Of a DNA stretch of 64,000 nt, positions 13,701 to 25,700 are shown piece after piece. The notes under the pieces are model-generated. The model searched no databases and was not told the DNA's origin. It saw only the letters and a list, made by a program, of their open reading frames with translations. The DNA comes from Toxonevra muliebris (lineage: Eukaryota > Arthropoda > Insecta > Diptera > Pallopteridae). How positions within the stretch are numbered: position 1 is the stretch's first letter; every line of letters begins with the position of its first letter. The stretch is taken from contig OY829329.1 of assembly GCA_963691655.1 (NCBI GenBank), positions 66,396,852-66,460,851 on the forward strand. Direction: 5' to 3'. A program made the translations under genes and the position numbers.

Positions 13701-16700
13701 ATACAGCAGAGTTGTAATTTGTAGCTACATAAAAAAACACTAGAGTTGTAATTTGCACTTGCACATGCATCAGAGTTGTAATTTGCGCTTGCACATACAT
13801 CAGAGTTGTTATTCGTATTCTACTCAAATCACATTAATATATATCCTCCTACTCCTCTATATGAATGTATTACCTTGTGTAAATTAGTACAACGGCTTCG
13901 AACAATTGTGTATTAACTTCACCAATGAGAAGTTGCAACAATTCTTCAATCATGTCATGTTCGTCTTGGAACAAGAAGAATATACCAAGGAGGGTATTCA
14001 TTGGGACTTTATCGATTTCGGTATGGACTTGTTGGCCTGTATCGATTTAATTGAAAAGGTTTGTGTTCAAAGCAACGATATTTTTGATATGAAAATTCAA
14101 ATGCACGAAAATGGATACGATGAATTACTTAAATAAGAACGGATTAAAATATTATTTTTATAAACTTTTGCCTGTGGAATGTGGAAATGATCTTCTTCAA
14201 TACCCTGTTATTAGATTAAGATTACAAAATATATTCTTATATATATATATAAAAAAAAAACAAACAAATTCCAATGAAATGGAATCATAAGGAATGAAAT
14301 GGAATGGAATGCAATATAGTTTTAAATTATTTCTAAAAAAAAAAAAAAACAAATACTTGTCAAGTGTTATTGTAAAGCTCCTTTAGCTTTAACAATTTAT
14401 GTTATATATTTTCTCTACTCAATACAAAAAGAGTTTATAGAATAATAGGCCTTAAAAATGGAAGGAAGCAAAAGCAAGTAAGCTCGTGTACAAGATACTT
14501 CAAACACTCTCTAGTACAAATATTTGTTTGTATTGTATTTATGTTTTTCCCAAAAACAGCAAAATTTGAAAATCTAAATTCCTACCACACACACACACAC
14601 ATTACACATTTCCACTTAAACACATTTCCCACAAACACACATACACACTGTACAGCAGATTTATAATTTGCAATTACATACACACCTGAGAGAAAGAGTA
14701 ATTCGTATTCTTCTCAACTCTCAAATCAAACTACCACCACACACAAATCCTTAATATATATCCTTTATATGAATGTATACCTTGTGTAAATTAGTACAAC
14801 GGTTTCGAGCAATTGTGTATTAACTTCACCAATGAGAAGTTGCAACAATTCTTCAATCATCACATGTTCGTGTTGGAACAAGAAGAATATAAAAGAGAAG
14901 GTATTGATTGGGCCTTCATCGATTTCGGTATGGACTTATTGGCCTGTATTGATTTAATTGAAAAGGTTTGTTCAGCATATAGCAACGCAGCACACACACT
15001 TTTTGATATGAAAATATCAAATGCACGAAAACGGACTAAAACATTTTTTTTCAATGTACATTTTGCCTGTGGAATGTGGAGATGATCTTCTTCAATACAC
15101 CCCTGTTATTAATTTAAGATGTATATTTATATAAACCAAAAAACAAAAAAACAATAAATTCCAATGAAATGGAATCATAAGGAATGAAATTGAATGGAAT
15201 GCACAAAATAGTTTTAAATTATTTATAAAAAAACAAAAACTTGTCAAGTGTTATTGTAAAACAGAACACCACAAGTGATTTGTTTTTATTATATTTTTCA
15301 TAATCCCACCCAACCACCCACCAACAACTCATCATGATTATGTGAATATTTTCATATATTTCCCAATATATTATCTGAAACTAGCACACGAAACACACAT
15401 AGGTATAAACGTGTTCAAAACCACGTCCACCACCAACACCCTCAACACCCCCAACCCCGATTACTAACATTATTATCCTCATTCATTCATACATATGCAC
15501 ATCCAAAAAATCCCCCATAAAACTCACTAACTTTAAATGTGTCACATCATATTGTTCCGTTTCCGGTATACAGTACAACGGTTTCGAACAATTGTGTATC
15601 AATTTCACTAATGAAAAATTGCAACAATTCTTCAACCATCACATGTTCGTCTTGGAACAAGAAGAATACAAACGTGAAGGCATTGATTGGGCCTTTATCG
15701 ATTTCGGTATGGACTTGTTGGCCTGCATTGAATTGATTGAAAAGGTATTCACAAATTGGTTCACAACTAATACGAGAAACTCAACTCAAAGAAAAAAAAA
15801 AAAGCGCTGGCCTAAAAATACTACCTTATCTGACCAAATAAATGACCCCACTTACATATTGTACATATACAGTAACATATTGCGTGCCTTCATTGTTAAA
15901 TATATTAAAAATATTATTATCTACCTACTCGTATATATAGTTTAATTTAAAATGCTTGTTGCTTTATGTTAAACACAAATTAAAAATTAAATCTAAAAAG
16001 AATAATAGGCTCTAATATGCAAAGGGTAGCCTCTTTCGAGAGCTTTCCGTGTACAGCATTGTTTTACTCACACATAAAATATTAAGGTAAGCCAAAGTAA
16101 TTAACTAAAATTATCTAAAATAAAACAAAAAATATAAAAAACTTGTATAAAAAATAATATTAAATTAAAAACCTCGCACGTTTGTTACTAAACTTTTCTC
16201 TACTGTCTATAAGGAAAAAATTTATTAATTCATGTATTTTTCTTTCTTTTATTATTTCGCCGCTTAACCATCAATAGCCTATGGGTATCTTGTCCATTCT
16301 TGAAGAAGAGTCTATGTTCCCCAAGGCTACCGATCAGACCTTTGCTGAGAAATTGAACAACACTCACTTGGGCAAATCGGCTCCATTCCAAAAACCAAAA
16401 CCACCAAAGCCCGGTCAACAAGCTGCTCACTTTGCTATTGGCCATTATGCTGGTGTTGTATCATACAACATCACCGGTTGGTTGGAGAAGAACAAGGATC
16501 CCTTGAACGACACCGTTGTCGATCAATTCAAGAAATCAGCCAACAAATTGTTGACCGAAATCTTTGCTGATCATCCTGGACAATCTGGTACCGCTGAACA
16601 AGCTAAGGGCGGTCGTGGTAAGAAGGGTGGTGGCTTCGCTACTGTCTCATCATCATACAAGGAACAATTGAACAACTTGATGGCAACCCTACGTGCCACA

Positions 16701-19700
16701 CAACCTCATTTCGTACGTTGCATCATTCCTAATGAATTGAAACAGCCTGGACTAGTTGACGCTCACTTGGTTATGCATCAATTGACTTGTAACGGTGTAC
16801 TTGAAGGTATCCGTATTTGCCGTAAAGGTTTCCCCAACAGAATGATCTACCCAGATTTCAAGATGCGGTAAGTATTTTTGATTTGGGGTTGGGGGGGGAA
16901 ATACAAAAACATTATATAATAATTTAGTATTATTTATCATTACGATATTTTAGTTAATTAAGAAATTAGTTCAGTTCTTATATTATTATATTTATAAATT
17001 AATTTTATTTTTTCTTAGTTTAGATTATTTTTTAATTTTTTTTTTCTCAACTTTTAAATTTCATAAATTTATAGTTATATGATTTTGGCTCCAGCCATCA
17101 TGACCGCTGAAAAGGTTGCCAAAAACGCTGCTGCCAAATGTTTGGAATCTGTTGGATTGGATCCCGATATGTACCGTATCGGTCACACAAAGGCACGAAC
17201 GAACTCATAGAATTTATTAAAGATAATTTATCGAGTTTTTTTCTTGTTGTTTGAGAATTCGTCATTTTTAAATTCCTATCCACTCTAGTTTCCAACCTTT
17301 GTACAACCTTTCGTTTCTCGTTTGTATGTTTTCCCATACACGCAACCAAATAGCAACCCTGGTACAAAATACCAGATAGTTTTTTGTTCCAGCGTATCTT
17401 TTTTCATGTTTGATCTATTTTTGTATGATCTTTCTTCCCTCATTGATCGATCTCAAATATGGCAGCAATGCAAATGTAAAAACAACATTCGTATATATTT
17501 CCAGCTCGCACCCTACTCATCATATATGACTTTATTACTATCCTTAAATTATTATTCATATATTATTCTAGTTATTATGTAAAATTGTTTATGTATATGA
17601 TTCCCCAGACATTTAGAGTTTATTATTTGAAAGTATACTTGCATTTTGTAGATTTTTGTATACCTTACTACCTCGAAATCGTACATGCGTCTCAATTATA
17701 TATCATATACTATTTATTATCACTACTTTGTATTTGCTAATGATTGTGTCTTCTCTATATACATATCTATATTATTTATTTGTTTGAACATCGATTGAAT
17801 AATACTATGATGAATTATATATCTATCTACCAATCTTTAAGTTTTCATTTGTTTGATCTGTGGAACATCAAATATTTCAATACAATTCTTGTTTGTATGT
17901 TTCGAAAACCATTCTACATATTAAAAATTATTACCAACTACGATTCAGTTTACATACCTAATTTATTATACACACTTATTCTAAATATATAATTCACACT
18001 CAAATTCACAGGTATCAGATTCTTAATCCCTTTGGCATTAAAAACATTGAAGATCCCAAAAAACAAAGTCAAATCCTTATTGAGACCACTGAATTAAATG
18101 AAGATTTATATCGTTTGGGTCATACAAAGGCATGATATTTTTTTGAAAAACTATTATCACTTATGTAACTAGCGTATTTGGCACTTCTTTTATTTATATT
18201 TGAGAGTGTGTTAAAACCAAAACTACTTTGAACACACTTTATGTACATTTTTTTGAGTTACTACAACTCACTCTATAGATTTTTTTCAAAACTTTTGCGA
18301 AAAGTCAACAGCATGTTTATAAAAATGTATCTAAAAGATAAAAATTAAGTTTTATTTAAGATTTAAGAATGGTGTTAAAATTTAATTGTATTCTTTTTTT
18401 CTTTTGGAAAGTCAATTTTCGAAATCTTCTGCACGAAATCTTTGGCATGATATGCATTTAGCATAGACAAATAAATACACTCAGAGAGGGATTCAAAATA
18501 CACACCCAACTACACTTCTGAATTTTTCAACACACACGGTCTAAAATTTGGGTTAATTTTTTAAACCAAGCGTTGGACTAATGCACTTTTTAAATTTTTT
18601 TTTGACACAATTTTTAACCAGTCCTACTGACTGAGAGTTATTTTAAATACATTTTGGTTTCAAGTTTAAACCAAACAGAAAACAAATTGAGAGAAATTTC
18701 ATTTAATCCAGAAAAGATTTGAAATTAAAACTAAGAGATTTAGAACTTAGCGCAAAAAGCTTAAAATCTAGAAGATGTTACTTCAGAAAAGAGATAGAGA
18801 AACATTTTGACATTTCATTGTCGATGAGCGAGCTTACTAAAATGGCTGCCTTGCTGAATTGGTAAAATAAGGTGACCAAATGCCCATTTTTTCTTCAACT
18901 TTGCATGGAAATTGCAAGCAATTAGCTTTAGAAACATTGGAAACAAAAAGGAAAAAAACAGGGATTCAAATTGTCAACTGAAACGTTTCAAATCTAAACT
19001 CAATTAAGCATTCTCTCTTTTTTAAGTACTTGAATGGTTGATGTTTCAAACCAATTTTGGTTTTGTTATACATGTAGTCTACAAAAGTTTAAAATTTAAA
19101 CTCAAATTTTTAACCGTGCACTTATCCAACCAAGCAATAACAATATTTAGAAATTGTTTAGCCTGATGTTCTTCTATAGAATCATTTTGGCTTTAAATGA
19201 TTTTAAAACACAATTACACATAGAAAACATGCTCACGCACACTATTCAGATATTTTTCAGATATTTTAGTTATACAAATTTTAATTGAAATACACTTTTA
19301 AAACACTGAAAACCCAATACGCAAAATACACTTAGAAAAAACCATTCTCACCTACACTTCCTCACTTATATCAAATACACTGAAACATACAATATTTTGA
19401 AACAATTAAATGGCAAATACAATACACTTAGAGAAAATTCATTTATACATATTCACTTATTATCCACACTTACACTTTAGTTAACTTAGCAACACTTATT
19501 CACTACCTAATTATATCAGCACTTTAAATACAATACAAAATCAATATAAAATCACAAACCACTTACATATTACATATTTTACACAAAAACTATTCAAATT
19601 TTTACACATACAGCTATCAAATTTTGAATCCAAAAGGCATTTCGGGTATGGAAGATCCCAAGAAATGCTCAAAAATATTAATCGAAACCACTGGTTTGGA

Positions 19701-22700
19701 TGATGATCTTTATCGTCTTGGCAAAACAAAGGCATGAATTGGTTTATTGTTTCTAAATTTTAAAATTTGTTTTGGAAAACTTGATTTTGTTTTCCAATAG
19801 TAGTTTGTTTTTGAAAACACATAGTACATATTTGCCGCTGCCGCAAGCGTAGAAGAACGAAAATGAGCGCCTACTTTATAAATACTTTAAGTTATAGCTA
19901 TCTATTTATATTTGGAAAAAAGTAGATTTTGTGCTCAAATTGTCACTAAAACAGTAAATAGTAGAAAAGATAAAATTACAAAAACCCTCTAGACTTAAGG
20001 GTGCATTTTGTCTTTCTTTATTTTTCACATACACATAATTCACATTCAAGTATTTTTTTTCATAGTTTAAAAAGTAGTACACAGATATTTCGTAGCAGTA
20101 AAACGTAGTATTGTATATAACCTTTAGTTTATAAGTTTATACAAAAAAAAATTTTTATTTACTAATTCATATCTATATACTCGTATATACTCGTAAATAC
20201 ACGTAAAAAAATTTCTGCATATTTAAACTTGAAAATGAACTACAACATCAACAACAATCTCAACCTCAACCTCAACCTCGATTTCGACCACAACATCATA
20301 TATGTAGTTATCAAATCCTTAATCCAAAGGCTATTGCGGGTAATGAAGATCCCAAAAAATGCACCAAGATTCTGGTTGAATCGACTGCCTTGGATGAAGA
20401 TCAATACCGTTTGGGTAACACAAAGGCACGAAAAATATTTTCTCAATTGTTTATATTATTACTTATATAATATACACTACTAGACTTCAAATTGAACAAC
20501 ATGATGAATTTTCTGCAAGCGCTGAAAATACATACACACATATAAAAAAAGAAAAGAAAAAAAAAAAAAGAAGCACTCACAAAAAATAATCAAAATCAAT
20601 ACTGAAAAAAATTTAATAACTCTTTTTTCCGAATAATGGCTCAATAAGTTGATGTCCACCACAACAAAAAACAATCTTTTCAAATTTAAAGCACTCGTAC
20701 GCTTTTTTTAAATTTTTTTAAAACTTTTTAAATTTCAAATTATATTAACCCCACAAATTGACAACTATAATTGAATGAATGCTCAACGGCTCAAATGTAT
20801 TGATGATGCCATGCCCATATATTTGCAAAAATGCACATTTGATTCGGCGAAAAAATGTTCGTTAAAATTAATGCGGTTTAAATTTGAAACAAGTAAAAAA
20901 ACTTGCAAAAAATATTTAAACTATAAATGCATGTGCCTGTCCAAAAAAAAACATAAGCCCATAAACATATACACGCCCATAAACAAAAAAAAAATATTCT
21001 TCAGATTACTTTTCTGAAGTAATCAAGAATCCCAAAAAAAACAAAAAAAAAATTATTGAAATTCACAAACTCATATACCACCACCAACTCCTACTTGGTC
21101 AAACCCTTCATAAAAAGGGCACGATTCTCACATATCATTAGAACTACACAACAACAACAAAAACATATATCCCAACCACAAACGATTGGAATTACTAGTA
21201 GTATATTTGATTGATTTTTTATAAAAACCCAAATTCGTAGTTTTATGTATGATTTTTTTTTTATTTTAAATTATTTGTTATTTGTAGAATTATTATTTTT
21301 AAAATTAAAACTAAACATTAAAAACTATTGAAAAATTAAATAAAAATTTGAAAAACAAAAAATTTTATACTAATCTTTACCCTCATATCCACACATACAA
21401 ACCAACAAACACACACACGCACACGACACCATCCGCACATATGCGCAGCTACCAAATTATGTGCCCCAAATTATTGGTTGGCATTGAAAAAGAGAAAAAG
21501 GCTACCGAAGTTATCATTAATTTCATTGATTTGCCCGCTGATCAATACCGCATGGGTCACACTAAGGTATATCAAGAGACAATATACTTAAGATGGTCGT
21601 CCGTCACTATAATCATCATTATCATTAGTATTTCAGCATTTAAAATATTGCATGTTATTTGTTAATCACATTATTAAATTCCAAAACATCATTATGTGTG
21701 TCCTTAGAAATTTTTGTTCAAAAACGCTTTTCCCTTGAAACTCTTAGCTTTCCCTACTTTATTCTACTGCTTTATCTAAAATGTTTCGTAATTGTTGCTT
21801 TTCTATAATGTATTCGTTTTATTTCCTTTCCAAAAAAAAAAAAAAAAGTATTCTCATGCTTTTTATCTGCTTGTACAAAAAAAAAAAAATATGTGTTTTT
21901 TCAATTTTGAAGAATTGCTTTCTCCATTTTATATATTTTTTTGTTTGTAATAAAAGCGAGATTACTAGTGAGTGATCAGAACTTCGGTAATTGGTATTCA
22001 AAATATGTGGCTCATTCTTAAATAACTGATTAAAAAACTGATAATATATTATAGGGAGGAACTAACGGAATTGACATAGAAATAAAGATCGAAAATAATG
22101 AAAATATTCGGAGGGAAATATAAAATACAAGAACTAGAAAGCTTAGATTCTAAGGACATGACAGCTATTCATTTATGGGTGGGTTTTTGAGGTATATAAA
22201 ATTAAAAAATTAATTATAAAAGCTTAAACTCTTGATGTGAATACACAAAAGACGAAGTCGGAATGACAACCACATTTTAGAGAACGGATGGGCAGTGACA
22301 AGAAGGAACTTGAATTTTAGTTACCAACGAAACGCAAAACAGCAGAGAGACCAATATTTTGGATATATTAAATGTTCAATGTTCACAAATGAAAAAACAT
22401 AAAATAAAAATTCAAATAAACTCTTAATTAAATAACTTACACATAAATACGGGTATTCATGTATCCACTGACTGCGCTGACGCTCACTACTGATCACGAA
22501 ATTATTTACAAAAAATAAAAAAAATTAAAAAAAAATTTGTGTGCGCAAAAAAAACTAAATGCATTTATAATTAAAACTAATTTATAAAATCTTCAAATCC
22601 ACACACTTGAAAAAAAACTAGGTGTTCTTCCGTGCCGGTGTCTTGGGTCAAATGGAAGAGTTCCGTGATGAACGTCTTGGTAAGATTATGTCATGGATGC

Positions 22701-25700
22701 AAGCCTGGGCTCGTGGTTACTTGTCACGTAAAGGTTTCAAGAAATTGCAAGAGCAACGTGTTGCCCTTAAGGTTGTGCAACGTAACTTGCGCAAATACTT
22801 GCAATTGCGTACTTGGCCATGGTACAAATTGTGGCAGAAGATCAAACCTCTTCTCAATGTCTCACGTATTGAGGATGAGATTGCTGTAAGTATTATTTGT
22901 TTTTTTTTTCTTTCATTACAAATACCCAACTATTTTTAAATCATTATTATTCACACACACAATACCCAAACCAATACAATTTATAAAAGTAGGTGGAGCT
23001 GGTAAGAAAATGGTATTAGTTTTTGAACCGTATCCAAAATTAAAATCAAATTTTTATAAATGCGAAGAGCAGGCATGCAGCAGCAGCAGCAGAAATGAAT
23101 GCTTATTATTTTTGACATACCTTTGTCAAGCTAATTAGGCAGCACTTAATAACAGCAGCAGCAGTTGCGCTGAAGAAGTATGTGTCCTCGCAGTTTATGC
23201 AAGAATTAAACACCAATTCACAGTGACAAATACACACACACACACACACACACACAGAGCATATCAAAAGCCAGTAGCAGCTGCTCAATTAATCAAATTC
23301 ATAATTTCTTAGACTTAATCTTTAGGAGGATTTTTTTTTTTGAGAGATTTTCTTTTAAATTTTGCAAATGCATTCCTAATTTTTTTTATGTATAACTAGA
23401 AAAATATATAGCTGAACTCTATAGAAACTTAAATTTTTTTTCATATATTTTTATAAATTATTAATTCAATATTTATATTCAATTTAATACACTTACCTTC
23501 AACGCCCCACGCGCGGCGCCCTCTAGCTAGACTTTTATGCATCGATTTCTCGCTTTTAAACGTTTTTGTGTTTTCACCCACATTTTGGCCATCGTATTAT
23601 TGATGAGCTGTATCGCAAATGAATTTTTGTTTCTTCCACTTTATGTTATTTTATTTAATAAACACATATTGAAAAACAAAAAAAAAAAAAACAAACAAAA
23701 ATTACACATTCACATAAATGTATCAAAAACTTTTTCATGATGTATGAGCAGAGCGAGTACTTGTAGTACCTACATCTGTTCTAAATTTAGCGCCACTGTC
23801 ATAAATTCTGTGCGCACTTTCCGCACACACATACATACACATTGAGATATAAAGAATACGCATATGCAAAACATTTAAATCGATCGTATTTGTTTACTTA
23901 ATGAAAATCAACAGTTCTACTTCAAATAATTCATATTTCCACAATTTAAAATTTTAATAATTATTTTCTATACGCACCACGAAAATAAACATTATTCATG
24001 ATGTAAATTAAATTCGATTTTCCGCGAAGAAATAAACACACACACATGCGCTCATATCACCAGCGCAAAAAAAAAAAACAGGCCATTCACAGTTTTATGC
24101 GTATTTATACGCTCTCTCAAGTACTTTAGAACACTTTGCACATTTTTAATTCAATTCCTTATAATTTTATTAATACTTTGTCGTTTTCTTTGCCAAAACT
24201 GTTGATGCTGATGTTTATCTGGAAAATGTATAAAAAAATCTGTAAATATTTAATTTTAAAAATGATGGTGAAGAAATTATAGAATATTTTTTTTTCTGGT
24301 ATTGTAGTTTTAATAAGCTTCTAGAAATGAATGGCTATTTTGGGAGCATATGCATATAACTACATAGTTAAGTGAAATTAAAAATACATATCATATTCAT
24401 AGGCGTAACACATGCTCATTAATTATGAGCTTTATAATATAATGATCAATGATCTTTTTCCTATATTTTTATTTTAGGTAAAACAAAAAAAATAAAAATT
24501 AAGTACCTAGACAACATTAAACACTATTTGATGTAATTAAAAAATTATAAGACAATATAGCTAAAGCTAATGATATGGTATATATATTTTTAAAATACAT
24601 ATAGGTATTTTTTATAACGATCAGCTCTAGTTTTGAAAATATATAGACAATGAACATGCTATCTACATATAAGCAAATACTGCTTCTGATCATTATACAT
24701 TAATAATGTATCCACGCCCCAAAATGAATGCAATTTCAATTGGTGTTTGTGGTGCAGAGCTTGTTATTGCGATAACTAAATGGTATTGGCATCGTTTGGT
24801 GCTGCCGCTGCTGCTTTGACGATTATTAGAATCAGTTTACACACACTTACGACACTTACGCCACTTACATTGCGCCGCCTGTTACCCCCTTATCTTTTTT
24901 TCTGCGCGCTGATTTCTGATTTTAAATGTGAAAATCGCCGCTGATCATGAGTAATAATAAATATGAATTTTTAATAATTTTGTTTGTTATTTTTAATTGA
25001 ATTCTCATCATGAAAAGTTTTTATGAGTAAGTGTGTATGAAATGGCAATATTTATTTATTGCACTCACTCACAAATATTACTCTACTCGACTCTTGAGTA
25101 TTCGAGTACCATAGTCGAGGAACCTATCCAACCAGTCAGCCCCGCTAACAATTTTTACATAGTATACAACACCTGTGCCATATCGATGATGATGAAGCTG
25201 ATGGTTGATGGTATACCATCACATGCACACACACTCAATCACACTCACACACACACATAAACACACACATAGTGTGTGGTGTGGATGATATTTACCATAC
25301 GTTATTACAAATGAATTTATTAGCATGTTGAGCGTTTGCAATTTTCATTATACATACATATGATGAAAATTTTGGGGCGTAGCTAATTTTATAATTTTGA
25401 ATTGAGCATTGCAAGCATTCCAGTTGTTGACCAGTAGCTAATCGGACCTAGTTACCTGGGCGAGCGATCATCATCATTTAGTAGTACTTGTAAAACGAAA
25501 TCAACGACGACAGAAAATCAATAAAACGAAATATTGCATTCGCAATTGTTGTTCGAAAACACACACATAATAATAATACCAAATCATAAAAGAGTGAATT
25601 AATAAATTCATTAGTGCGTTCTTGCGTTTATCACACAAAACAGCGATAAAGCAGCAGCAGCAGCGAATTAAAAACAAAATTAATACTGCTTTTTTTAAAT

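Larger units (their letters stand above)
13309..15270 (+). repeat. Mhc: Tandemly duplicated exon 9 blocks
   Basis: Intron sequence is duplicated with the exons. Blocks around 13839-14380 and 14752-15262 share the pre-exon segment and post-exon phrases TTTTGCCTGTGGAATGTGGA, GATCTTCTTCAATAC, ATTCCAATGAAATGGAATCA and ACTTGTCAAGTGTTATTGTA. The segment after copy 1 (13395-13860, e.g. ACAAAAAGAGT, AGCAAAAGCAAGTAAGCTC-like, TCAAACACTCTCTAG) recurs after the shared part following copy 2 (14405-14790). Repeat period is about 907 bases. Confidence 0.85.

Noticed and set aside
13561..13827. 88-codon - strand frame with repeated [12 protein letters not shown] units
   Set aside because: It translates an imperfect CAGAGTTGTAATTTGCAC tandem repeat in the intron between exon 9 copies 1 and 2; repetitive, not protein-coding.
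20229..20483. 84-codon open frame overlapping exon 11d
   Set aside because: Wrong frame over the converter exon; the start is an Asn/Leu repeat from CAACAT/CTCAAC triplets.
20775..21017. Possible sixth converter exon between 11d and 11e
   Set aside because: Lacks the YQI start, LG or MG plus (H/N/K)TK end, and 118-base spacing of real exon 11 copies.
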